A stretch of DNA of 39,143 nt from a virus: positions 1-39,143 of the IMG/VR virus record IMGVR_UViG_3300027974_000005. One strand, written 5' to 3'. Within the stretch, counting starts at the first letter, position 1, and the number at the start of each line of letters is the position of its first letter. Below are positions 21,977 to 30,117 of the stretch, one piece after another. Made by a program: the position numbers and the translations under genes. A model generated the notes under the pieces. That model made no database searches. It was not told the DNA's origin and saw nothing but the letters and a program-made list of their open reading frames with translations.

Positions 21977-22402
21977 ATGGCTGATACTCGCCGCGAATTG
22001 ATCCTGAGCCGCATCAAGACCAACCTTGACGCAATCGCCGGTGCAACGGTCTACCGCAGCCGGGTAGAGCCGTTGTCGCGTTCAGAAGTGCCTGCCGTCA
22101 TTGTCGAACCGGTCAACGACAGTCCGGTTGGCACCAATTTTTACGACAAGCTTGACTGGACAATGCGGGTGCGGGTCACCACGTTTGTTCGGGCCGCCAC
22201 GCCAGACGACACGTCAGACACGTATTCCCAGCAAGTTCACTCATTGCTGATGGCGGATCAGACGCTGAACGGCTACGCCCTTGATCTGCTGCCCGACCGC
22301 ACAGACTTTGCAATGTACGAAGCTGATATTCCTGTCGGTATGATTACGCAAGACTTCTTGGTGCGATACCGCACAAGTCGCACCAACCTAACTTCTGCCT
22401 AG
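21977..22402 (+). CDS. Tail terminator protein (GpU-like)
   Basis: A 141-aa protein starting MADTRRELILSRIKTNLDAI at ATG 21977. The short upstream frame is a shadow of the previous gene. The helix, the strand VPAVIVEPVNDS, and the domain YDKLDWTMRVRVTTFVRA fit the gpU/tail-terminator fold (lambda U is 131 aa). A hexameric ring that stops tail-tube growth and joins the head. Directly before the tail tube gene, as in lambda (U-V). Confidence 0.7.
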   Translation: MADTRRELILSRIKTNLDAIAGATVYRSRVEPLSRSEVPAVIVEPVNDSPVGTNFYDKLDWTMRVRVTTFVRAATPDDTSDTYSQQVHSLLMADQTLNGYALDLLPDRTDFAMYEADIPVGMITQDFLVRYRTSRTNLTSA

Positions 22403-22406
22403 CACC

Positions 22407-22559
22407 ATGGCTAAGATTGAGAAGGAAATCCCTACCCCTGGAGTGGGCGGCAGTTATCTGTACGACCCCAAGACTGGGAAGCTTACACTGACTACAACCA
22501 CTCCTGCTTTACAGAACAATGGCTCTGACTCGGAAGAAGTTTCTGCTCGCGAAGATTGA
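22407..22559 (+). CDS. Small hypothetical protein (50 aa)
   Basis: A 50-codon gene, ATG 22407, starting MAKIEKEIPTPGVGGSYLYD and continuing through KTGKLTLTTTT. It starts 4 bases after the tail terminator stop and overlaps the tail tube gene start by 41 bases in another frame. The short overlaps and fairly regular composition support a real coupled gene. Function unknown; its location suggests a tail role. Confidence 0.5.
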   Translation: MAKIEKEIPTPGVGGSYLYDPKTGKLTLTTTTPALQNNGSDSEEVSARED

Positions 22560-23460
22560 GGCTACCTACGGGACGGATTCAATCCCTGTTGGTGGTAGCA
22601 ATGCCATTCAGGTCACCAATCTTGAGGTGACTCCTATCGAGTCAGACAACGTTCAGGCGGCGTCATACCAAGGCTTCATTGGTAACAGCACTCGCGGAAC
22701 GTTGGTTGCTAACAAGCGGGTTTCGGTAACTTTTGAAGTTGAACTGGGTGGCTCTGGAACGGCTGGCACGGCTCCTGCCTTTGGTCCGTTGCTTCAAGCC
22801 GCTGGCATGAGCGAAGTGGTTGTAAGCAGCACATCTGTTACCTATGCAGGCGTAAGCGCCAGTTTCTCTAGCGCTTCCTTGTACTGCTTCTACGACGGCA
22901 CTCGCCACAAGATCACTGGTGCCCGTGGCACGGTGACCTTCAACATGACGGCTGGGCAGTTCCCGACCGCCAGCTTCCAGTTCATCGGAATCTACAACGC
23001 TCCTGACGGCACGGCTGCTTCTGGTACTTTTACGGTTGCCAACCAAGCAGCTGCACTGGAAGTCAACGACACCAACGTCACAACCTGCACATTCCACGGC
23101 GTCACAAGCACTCGCCTAGAAAGCATTGACCTGGCTCTGAACAACACACTTCTTTACAAGGAAACCGGTTCCAGCCAGGAAGTGCTGATTACTGACCGCG
23201 CCGCTGGCGGTACCGCAGTGATCGAAGCGCCTGCTGTTGGTACTACCGATTTCTTTGCCAAGGCAGTTGCTTCTGCGACCGCAGCAAGCACCATCGTGCT
23301 GGGCGCTACCGGTGGCAACATTGTCACGCTTAACGCACCTCAGACCGACATTACTGGTTGCAGCTACGGCGACACCAACGGTGTTATCTCGCTGTCCATG
23401 CCCTACTTGGCACTTCCCACCACAGCAGGCAATAATGAGGTGAGCTTGGTTTTCACCTGA
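22519..23460 (+). CDS. Major tail tube protein
   Basis: A 313-aa protein with the phage tail-tube pattern. N-terminus LTRKKFLLAKIEATYGTDS, the segment SVTFEVELGGSGTAG, and a Gly/Thr/Ala-rich remainder with long beta stretches (TFNMTAGQFPTASFQFIG). It should form stacked hexamers around the tape measure protein. Larger than lambda gpV (246); the C-terminal third (AAGGTAVIEAPAVG onward) may be a surface Ig-like addition. Followed by the assembly chaperone genes, as in lambda (V-G-T). Confidence 0.85.
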   Translation: MALTRKKFLLAKIEATYGTDSIPVGGSNAIQVTNLEVTPIESDNVQAASYQGFIGNSTRGTLVANKRVSVTFEVELGGSGTAGTAPAFGPLLQAAGMSEVVVSSTSVTYAGVSASFSSASLYCFYDGTRHKITGARGTVTFNMTAGQFPTASFQFIGIYNAPDGTAASGTFTVANQAAALEVNDTNVTTCTFHGVTSTRLESIDLALNNTLLYKETGSSQEVLITDRAAGGTAVIEAPAVGTTDFFAKAVASATAASTIVLGATGGNIVTLNAPQTDITGCSYGDTNGVISLSMPYLALPTTAGNNEVSLVFT

Positions 23461-23466
23461 TCCTGC

Positions 23467-23793
23467 ATGGCATTCGTTCTTAAAAAGGTTGCATCTTACA
23501 AATGGCCAGTCACGGTGGAAACACCCATCGATGGCGGCAAGTTTGAAAAGACTACGTTTGATGCAACCTTTCGCAAGATGAGCCGCTCGGCTTTTAACAA
23601 TTTGGTTGACGAAGGCGACGATGCCTTACTTGATCAAATTCTTGAAGGTTGGGATGGCGTTAAGGACGAAGATGGTAAAGACGTGCCTTTTACACAGAAA
23701 ACCAAGGAAGAACTTTGCGATGATCCGTATGTGGTCAGGGCACTGATCAATGCGTACAGCGCAAGCGTGCTTGGAGCACCTGCAAAAAACTAG
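23467..23793 (+). CDS. Tail assembly chaperone G
   Basis: A 108-aa product of the unshifted frame, ending at TAG 23791-23793. It begins MAFVLKKVASYKWPVTVETP and is largely soluble and acidic, like lambda gpG (140 aa), which binds the tape measure protein and keeps it soluble before tube assembly. The stop follows directly after the slippery heptamer A_AAA_AAC (23784-23790), so a fraction of ribosomes continue as the GT fusion. Confidence 0.85.
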   Translation: MAFVLKKVASYKWPVTVETPIDGGKFEKTTFDATFRKMSRSAFNNLVDEGDDALLDQILEGWDGVKDEDGKDVPFTQKTKEELCDDPYVVRALINAYSASVLGAPAKN

Positions 23794-24134
23794 AAGCCGC
23801 GGCCCAGTATTGGGCACAGGGCGGCGTTGCAGATGAACGTGAGGTTGACCTCAAAGCACTAGGTGCATCTGAAGAGCAGATTGCTGCGGCACGCCTAGAA
23901 GCGGCTGAGCAGCATTGTGAAGTTTGGGAAGAAAACTGGGATACTGTTGCCATGTTCCTGCGCATGGGCACCCAGTGGAACGTCAGCATGGCTGGCCTTA
24001 CTGGCTTAAACTATCCATCACTAGACTGGCTTTGTAGACTGTATGCAGTGGAGGAGCCGCTTGAGATGTTTGAAGGCATCCGGGTCATGGAATCAGCGGC
24101 CCTGCTGTGCCTCAATAGCAAGCGTGCAAAGTAA
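23467..24134 (+). CDS. Tail assembly chaperone GT (programmed -1 frameshift product)
   Basis: Reading 23467..23790 and, after a -1 slip on A_AAA_AAC, continuing from base 23790 to TAA at 24132-24134. This gives 222 aa. The shifted frame has no start of its own near its beginning (first ATG 23952 would give only 60 aa), yet reads cleanly and contains the DUF1799-like block FLRMGTQWNVSMAGLTGLNY. A hairpin GCCCA-GTAT-TGGGC (23802-23815) begins 11 bases after the heptamer, a normal stimulator position. As in lambda, GT would carry the T domain to the tail tube protein during assembly. Confidence 0.85.
23784..23815 (+). promoter_or_regulatory. -1 ribosomal frameshift signal
   Basis: Slippery heptamer A_AAA_AAC in the correct frame at 23784-23790, directly followed by the 0-frame stop, and a 5-bp hairpin GCCCA/TGGGC with a 4-base loop at 23802-23815. 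After slippage the frame is open for 115 codons to the start of the tape measure gene. Confidence 0.85.
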
Positions 24135-26857
24135 TGGCAGCAACTGAACAAAAATTTAATATCAAGGTTGCAACGCAGGGCACGGAATCCCTGACAACCT
24201 TGAAAGCCAAGCTGGCCAATCTTGGCAAAGAAGTCAACGCGACCAAAACTGGCTTTCAAGGCGCAGCAGCAGAAATTAAAAAAGTCCAGTCCAACACTGA
24301 TCAATCTGTAAATTCATTGCGCAATTTTGCGTCTTCTTGGCGTGAACTGGCCAACAGCGTCAGCGTTACAAGCAAAGAATTCCGTGACTACACACGAGAA
24401 GCCGAAAAAGCTGAGCGTGCTGCGGCAAAATTTTCTACTACGCAAGGCAAAGGTGGCCGACTTAGTGGCGCTGCAAAGATTGCGGGTACAGTAGCTGCTG
24501 GCGGTGTGTTCGGTGGCCCTGAAGGCGCCCTTGGCGCCCTTGGTGGCGGAATCATTGGCGGAGTGCCAGGGGCAGCTGTTGGCGCAGCTTTTGGCGCTCA
24601 GCTTGGTCAATTGCGCCAGCAAGCCGCAGCACTAAGCACATTTGTTGCAGAAATTAATAAATCTAGAATTGCTTTAGCTGGAGTCAGTAAAGACCAGCAA
24701 GATTATGGAAAATCAATTAAAGACGTAACTGCGCTTTCTAGGGATTACTTATTGCCAATTGGCCAAGCCACCAGTCAATACACAAAGCTTAAAGCTTCTG
24801 TTGTTGGCGCTGGTCTTGGAACAAAAGAAACAACAGCAGTCTTTCGTGGTATTGCTTCCGCAATAGTTGCAACTGGTGGATCAGCTGAAGATTTAAATTC
24901 AGCACTAAGAGCAACATCTCAAGTATTTAGCAAGGGCAAGGTTTCTGCTGAAGAATTGCGACAGCAGATTGGGGAACGCCTTCCTGGTGCTTTTACAATT
25001 TTTGCTCAATCTCTTGGCAAAACTCCTCAAGAATTAGACAAAGCGCTAGAAGATGGCAAGGTTACGCTGGCAGATTTCTATACGTTTACGCAAGAATTAT
25101 TAAAACGATATGGGTCCACCGCTGAAATCCTTGCCAAGGCTCCAGAGAACGCTGGCGCTCGATTGAAAGTAGCCTTATCAGTAGCCGGTATTCAATATGC
25201 AGGTTTTTTCCAAGTGGTTGGAGCAGGGTTTCAAAATCAAGCAACACAACTTGTTGAATGGGCGTTAAATAATGAAGTAGCAATTAAACGCGTTGTAACT
25301 GTATTTGCAATTGGTTTCAATGAACTCAGCAAGGTTGTCACAACTTTTGCTAAATTCTTAGTTGGAATATTTAACGCAGCCTTTACTTCATTGCTTGGAA
25401 ACCTAAACACAGTCATGCAGCGAGTTGAAAACTCAATTAACCGTATGAAAGCGGTGCAAAAATTAACTCCAGGAAGAATTGAAAAATTTCAACAAGAAGC
25501 GCAAGCCGCAACAAATAAAAAATTTGGTGGTTTTGGCGGATTGTTTACTTTTGCGCGAGCAGGAGAGGCAGAACCATATTACAATAAATATTTTGATAAT
25601 TTGGTTGACACTGCTACCAAGTCTGCTGGAGCTGAAAAATATACCAATAAAATTCAAAATATTTTATTTCCTGATTTTAAGCCATCTTCGTTTGGGGCAG
25701 GTGTTGGTGCCTCGCTTCCGACTGGTGCAACTGGTGATGGCGAAACCAAAGGAAGTAAGGCAGCCGCAAATGCCGCTAAGCGTTTGGCTGAAAAAATAAA
25801 AAATCAATTGGATGCGGCAATAAAACTTGACAAGCTTGCGCAAGCCAACCTTGATATTCAAGTCTCAATGACTGATGAAGAAAAATTGCAAGGAGAACTT
25901 GATAAAATTAAACTTGAAAGGGAATTAAAATTTGCTGATTTACGCAAAAAATCTCTTTCTGTTAAAGAGCGTGAATATCTTGCCAGCGCGGAAATTTCGC
26001 AAAGATTAGTTGACGATAATAAAGCGCAAAAAGCAAAAGCAGACTTGCTGACCAAGCAAACCACAGAACTGTATCTGCAAATTGGTTTGGCCGATGTACT
26101 TGGCAAGAAATTCCAAGCTGCTCTTGGCGGGGCGTTTGGTGGCGATAGTACGGCTGGTCGGTTCAGAACTGATTTGAATCTCATGCCCGGCCTGACTGGC
26201 GGTGAGATGGGAGCGTACTACGATGATTTGCAAACAAAATTTAAAGATCTTATTAGCGCATCTAATCAAGTTAAAACAGCAGCTGAGTCAATTGGCACTG
26301 CTTTTGGCGAAACTTTTAAAGGATTGATTACCGGATCAATGGGAGCACGTGAAGCTTTTGCCGGATTCTTCCAAAGCATTGCTAATCATTTTGCGGACAT
26401 GGCGTCTCAAATGATTTCGCAATACATTCGAATGCAGATTATTGGCTTGGCCCAAAAATTCTTGCCAGCTGTTGGTGGAATTTTTGGTGCTGGTGGAGCG
26501 CCAAATCTTTCTGGATCACTGGGTAAAATTCCGGCACTAGGTTCAAGCCAATTCATGCCTGGCGTTCCGTCGCTTGTTGGAGGCAGGGCGGCTGGAGGCC
26601 CTGTTGCTGGCAGTGGAGCTTACTTGGTTGGTGAACGCGGCCCCGAACTCTTTATGCCAGGGCGCAGCGGCACAATCGTCCCCAATGGCGGCGGCAGCAC
26701 CAGCGTTGTGGTCAACGTAGACGCCAGTGGCAACTCCAACGTCCAAGGCGACCAGGCGCAAGGCAAGCAGCTGGGCCTTGCGGTTTCCTCTGCTGTTCAG
26801 GCAGAATTAATCAAACAACAACGCCCAGGTGGCCTCCTGGCCAGTACGCGACGCTAA
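24134..26857 (+). CDS. Tape measure protein
   Basis: A 907-aa protein. N-terminal coiled-coil helices, a Gly-rich hydrophobic segment (about residues 116-157, GTVAAGGVFGGPEG onward), then the tape-measure domain (about 190-340: QATSQYTKLKASVVGAGLGT, SALRATSQVFSKGKVSAEEL). A long helical/charged part follows, then a hydrophobic region near 756-790 (MISQYIRMQIIGLAQ) and an end with VGERGPELFMPGRSG. The length would specify a tail of roughly 135 nm at the usual 0.15 nm per residue. The middle (about 24640-26100) is visibly more AT-rich than the genome average. It overlaps the GT stop by one base. Confidence 0.9.
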   Translation: MAATEQKFNIKVATQGTESLTTLKAKLANLGKEVNATKTGFQGAAAEIKKVQSNTDQSVNSLRNFASSWRELANSVSVTSKEFRDYTREAEKAERAAAKFSTTQGKGGRLSGAAKIAGTVAAGGVFGGPEGALGALGGGIIGGVPGAAVGAAFGAQLGQLRQQAAALSTFVAEINKSRIALAGVSKDQQDYGKSIKDVTALSRDYLLPIGQATSQYTKLKASVVGAGLGTKETTAVFRGIASAIVATGGSAEDLNSALRATSQVFSKGKVSAEELRQQIGERLPGAFTIFAQSLGKTPQELDKALEDGKVTLADFYTFTQELLKRYGSTAEILAKAPENAGARLKVALSVAGIQYAGFFQVVGAGFQNQATQLVEWALNNEVAIKRVVTVFAIGFNELSKVVTTFAKFLVGIFNAAFTSLLGNLNTVMQRVENSINRMKAVQKLTPGRIEKFQQEAQAATNKKFGGFGGLFTFARAGEAEPYYNKYFDNLVDTATKSAGAEKYTNKIQNILFPDFKPSSFGAGVGASLPTGATGDGETKGSKAAANAAKRLAEKIKNQLDAAIKLDKLAQANLDIQVSMTDEEKLQGELDKIKLERELKFADLRKKSLSVKEREYLASAEISQRLVDDNKAQKAKADLLTKQTTELYLQIGLADVLGKKFQAALGGAFGGDSTAGRFRTDLNLMPGLTGGEMGAYYDDLQTKFKDLISASNQVKTAAESIGTAFGETFKGLITGSMGAREAFAGFFQSIANHFADMASQMISQYIRMQIIGLAQKFLPAVGGIFGAGGAPNLSGSLGKIPALGSSQFMPGVPSLVGGRAAGGPVAGSGAYLVGERGPELFMPGRSGTIVPNGGGSTSVVVNVDASGNSNVQGDQAQGKQLGLAVSSAVQAELIKQQRPGGLLASTRR

Positions 26858-27225
26858 TGGCAACCTTTAACGATGCAACAGTTGGAGTGGCCACGGGCCA
26901 AACCACGCCAGATTTTGGCGCGCAACGCAGCAGTGAGCCAGTAACAAAAAAAGTACGCTTTGGCGATGGCTATGAACAGCGCTTGGTTGTAGGGTTAAAT
27001 CAAAATCCCAAAACATGGTCTCTTACTTGGAGTGCAAAAACTAACGCGGTTGCCAATGCCATTGAAGCATTTTTTGACGCAAGGCAGGGGCAAGAATCTT
27101 TTAATTGGACTCCAATTACAGAGGCAACTTCTTCAAAGTTTGTTGTAGAATCCTGGAACCGCGAATATCAATACGCAGATATTTCTACAATTACAGCAAC
27201 TTTTAGAGAGGTATTTGAACCATGA
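26857..27225 (+). CDS. Minor tail protein M
   Basis: A 122-aa member of the lambda gpM family: RSSEPVTKKVRFGDGYEQRL, then WSLTWSAKTNAVANAIEAFF, FNWTP and YADISTITATFREVF. gpM is part of the tail tip hub built before the tube. Lambda M is 109 aa. It shares one base with the tape measure stop and 4 with the L gene. Confidence 0.9.
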   Translation: MATFNDATVGVATGQTTPDFGAQRSSEPVTKKVRFGDGYEQRLVVGLNQNPKTWSLTWSAKTNAVANAIEAFFDARQGQESFNWTPITEATSSKFVVESWNREYQYADISTITATFREVFEP

Positions 27226-28808
27226 GCGAAGTATTTCAGGAACTACTTAAAAGTTCACCGTATGCGATTATTGAGTTGTACGAATTACATCTCGTGTTTG
27301 AGCTGCACGGCAGTAGTGAAATTGTGCGATTTCATGGTGGCGTAAACGAAACGCTGCCCAGCGGTGACGTGGTATGGAGAACAAATACATACCAAGCATT
27401 GCCTATTGAAGCTGATGGTTTTGAGTACAGCGGCAATGGTCAACTGCCTAGGCCAAAAGTACGAGTAGCAAACCTGTTTGGCAATATATCTGCCTTATTG
27501 CTTGGCATTAATGAAATTACCCCTGGCAACGATCTTACCGGCGCGAAATTTGTCCGCATTCGCACGCTAAGCCGTTTTCTAGATCCGCAAAACTTTACAG
27601 GCAACGTTAATCCATACGGCATCCCTGATCCTTCTGCTGAAATGCCGCAGGAGATTTATTACGTTGATCGCAAAGTAGCAGAAAATCGCGACCTGGTCGA
27701 GTTTGAATTGGCAGCAGTTTTTGACTTGGCAGGTGTACGAGTGCCTCGCCGCCAGTGTATTGCAAACATCTGTCAGTGGACCTATCGCGGCCCTGAATGC
27801 GGCTACACCGGCACTACGTATTTTGACGAGTTTGATGACACTGTGCTTAAAGAGCCAGCACCAAATATTGCGGCAACATTTTCAGCGCTTGGGTTTGGAC
27901 AGAATTTATTTTCACCAAACCAAATGGTTTCCAGCAATGGCTGGTATAGGGCAGTCATGCAATCCGATGGAAATCTGGTGGTTTACAGTAAAAACGGAAC
28001 AACTGTATGGGCCAGCAATAGTGTTAGAGGTGAAGGCTCTTACAGGCTACGAAATGGTGTAGATGGAGATCTGACAATTATTGACGTCAATGCAAATGTA
28101 TACATATGGCGTACTTACACTGCCAACCAAGGTGTTGGGGTGACAAGTGTTGCATATGTTAGGGATGGGAGTGGTGCAATTGGCTGGGTTCCGGCTGACA
28201 TCCTAGAAGGTCGTTCAGGGGCATTTGGCTATGAGCTGTTTGGATCGGCTAGTAGCGGCGGTTCTGCATCGGCCACGCGCACATTTTATTCACCAACCAG
28301 CATTTCTCCCGGTCGATACATATCCGTTCAATTTACGGCAATATCTCTAGCGTTACCCGCTGGTCACTTTAGTGGACAAAGTTACAAATGGGAGTTGCAA
28401 ACAATCACAAGAACTGCATCTGGAGGTTTTTGGGATTTAAACGAAACATTTAATGCAACAGTAAGCGTTGGGGGAGGAAACCCGTTTAGGAATACTCAGT
28501 ACGGCACTTTGACTTATGCAGGGCCTCAGGTTCAAATTACAGGAACCAGTGGCTACGCCAACAACAATTTGGTTATTCAGACCGATGGAAATTTTGTGTT
28601 GTACAACAGTAGTAGCCAATCGATTTGGGCGTCCGGGTACGTGTCAAACGATGAACCTTTGATCGTTTCACAATCTGCATCATTGATCACCGTTGACCCT
28701 GCCAAAGATGTTTGCGGCAAACGGTTATCAAGTTGCAAGGCACGGTTTGGAGCGAATTCTGAATTACCATTTGGTAGTTTCCCCAGCATTGGCACCTATT
28801 ATGGTTAA
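27222..28808 (+). CDS. Minor tail protein L with inserted bulb-lectin domain
   Basis: A 528-aa protein; lambda gpL is 232. Residues 1-200 match gpL, ending with [20 protein letters not shown] (Cys179, Cys184, Cys193). The family's closing motif [13 protein letters not shown] (Cys498, Cys505) appears only after about 290 extra residues. These carry bulb-type (B-type) mannose-binding lectin signatures QxDxNxVx[11 protein letters not shown] (Q247-Y255) and [10 protein letters not shown] (Q453-Y461), with a partial third near 283 (DVNANVYIW). Between them is a beta-rich stretch with fibre-like composition. The cysteines of gpL bind an iron-sulphur cluster in lambda. The inserted domain probably projects from the tail tip and binds surface glycans. 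No frameshift is present. Confidence 0.85.
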   Translation: MSEVFQELLKSSPYAIIELYELHLVFELHGSSEIVRFHGGVNETLPSGDVVWRTNTYQALPIEADGFEYSGNGQLPRPKVRVANLFGNISALLLGINEITPGNDLTGAKFVRIRTLSRFLDPQNFTGNVNPYGIPDPSAEMPQEIYYVDRKVAENRDLVEFELAAVFDLAGVRVPRRQCIANICQWTYRGPECGYTGTTYFDEFDDTVLKEPAPNIAATFSALGFGQNLFSPNQMVSSNGWYRAVMQSDGNLVVYSKNGTTVWASNSVRGEGSYRLRNGVDGDLTIIDVNANVYIWRTYTANQGVGVTSVAYVRDGSGAIGWVPADILEGRSGAFGYELFGSASSGGSASATRTFYSPTSISPGRYISVQFTAISLALPAGHFSGQSYKWELQTITRTASGGFWDLNETFNATVSVGGGNPFRNTQYGTLTYAGPQVQITGTSGYANNNLVIQTDGNFVLYNSSSQSIWASGYVSNDEPLIVSQSASLITVDPAKDVCGKRLSSCKARFGANSELPFGSFPSIGTYYG

Positions 28809-29511
28809 GTGGAAGCAAAACGCACTTGAACATGCCTTGGCCGAAACGCCACGAGAAGCATGTGGATTGCTTGTCGTAATAAAAGGTCGCAACCGGTATT
28901 GGCCTTGTAACAACCTGGCCGAAGAGGATGAGTTTTTTGTGCTGTCACCTGACGATTTTGCTGCCGCCGAGGATGCTGGGGAGGTGATTGCAGTCATTCA
29001 CAGCCACCCCAAAACACCTCCAACGCCAAGTCAGGCAGACCTTGTAGCGTGCGAAAAATCTGGCCTTCCGTGGTTCATTGTTAACCCTGGCACCGAAGTC
29101 TGGACTGAAACTAAACCATCAGGCTTCAAGGCGCCGCTACTAGGCCGTGAATGGGTATGGGGCGTGCAAGACTGCTGGAATCTGGCTCACCAGTGGTACG
29201 AAGAGTCCTGGATGCTTGCGCTGCAAGACTGGCCAAGACCAATTAATCCAAATGATTTCAATGCCGATCCAATGTTTGATCGTTGCTGGAGAGAAACTGG
29301 TTTTGTTGAAGTGGACGCAAAAGACATCCAGTTTGGCGATTTGCTTTTGATTTCGCTGCACAGCACTGGCTTGAACCATTGCGCGGTCTACGTTGGCAGC
29401 CAGTTGATCCTGCACCATGTTCAAGGGCGTCTTAGCTCACGGGACATCTACGGCGGTTATTATCAGAAGAACACAGGTCGCGTGCTTCGCCACTCCAGTA
29501 GGTGCCAGTAA
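28801..29511 (+). CDS. Tail tip protein K (JAB/MPN + NlpC/P60)
   Basis: A 236-aa protein with the two-domain gpK layout. The JAB/MPN domain has Glu19 (EACGLL), His67 and His69 ([14 protein letters not shown]) and Asp80, a complete JAMM zinc site. The NlpC/P60 domain has Cys125 (GVQDCWNL), His193 (LNHCAVYVG) and His205. It probably cleaves peptidoglycan during DNA entry. ATG 28801 overlaps the L stop by 8 bases; the longer frame is a shadow of L. Confidence 0.9.
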   Translation: MVKWKQNALEHALAETPREACGLLVVIKGRNRYWPCNNLAEEDEFFVLSPDDFAAAEDAGEVIAVIHSHPKTPPTPSQADLVACEKSGLPWFIVNPGTEVWTETKPSGFKAPLLGREWVWGVQDCWNLAHQWYEESWMLALQDWPRPINPNDFNADPMFDRCWRETGFVEVDAKDIQFGDLLLISLHSTGLNHCAVYVGSQLILHHVQGRLSSRDIYGGYYQKNTGRVLRHSSRCQ

Positions 29512-30116
29512 TGCGTGTTATCAAGGTTTACGGACCACTGGCCAAGTTTCTAGGGCGCCGTCAGTTCAAGGCAGTTGTCAACACACCAGCAGAAGCCATC
29601 AGATTTTTGGTGGCAAATTTTCCCAAACTGAAAGCGCACATGGCTGATCAATATTACAAAGTGTGTGCAGGGAAGAATGAACTTGATGTTGGTAGCCATT
29701 TGGAGCAATTGCACTATCCAATGGCCCAAACCGAATGCATTCGCATTATTCCGGTCATTGCAGGCGCTGGTGGCGCAGCGGCCAAGATTGGAATTGGAAT
29801 TGCTCTTATTGCGGCCGCAATTTTATTCCCAGTTGGTGGGGCACTTGCCAGTAGTGCATTTACCCTTGGCGCGGCCGCAGCAACGGCAATTGGTTCAATT
29901 GGCGCGTCTTTAGTCCTTGGCGGCGTTGCCCAATTAATCTCACCAACGCCAAAAATATCTTCTGGTGAAGATTCAACAAATGATCCAAGGAAATCATATA
30001 GTTTTTCTGGCATTCAAAACGTAGCTAGGCAAGGAGTTCCGGTGCCAGTTGTTTACGGTGAGATGATCGTCGGGTCTGTGACAATTTCTGCTGGCATTAA
30101 CACGGAGGATGATTGA
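29511..30116 (+). CDS. Tail tip assembly protein I
   Basis: A 201-aa gpI family protein. N-terminus RVIKVYGPLAKFLGRRQFKA is a ubiquitin-like domain. A Gly/Ala-rich hydrophobic middle (IGIGIALIAAAILFPVGGAL) and the ending NVARQGVPVPVVYGEMIVGS are both hallmarks of gpI. It assists tip assembly with K and J. TAATG junction with K sets this ATG over the GTG at 29502. Confidence 0.85.
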   Translation: MRVIKVYGPLAKFLGRRQFKAVVNTPAEAIRFLVANFPKLKAHMADQYYKVCAGKNELDVGSHLEQLHYPMAQTECIRIIPVIAGAGGAAAKIGIGIALIAAAILFPVGGALASSAFTLGAAAATAIGSIGASLVLGGVAQLISPTPKISSGEDSTNDPRKSYSFSGIQNVARQGVPVPVVYGEMIVGSVTISAGINTEDD

Positions 30117-30117
30117 G

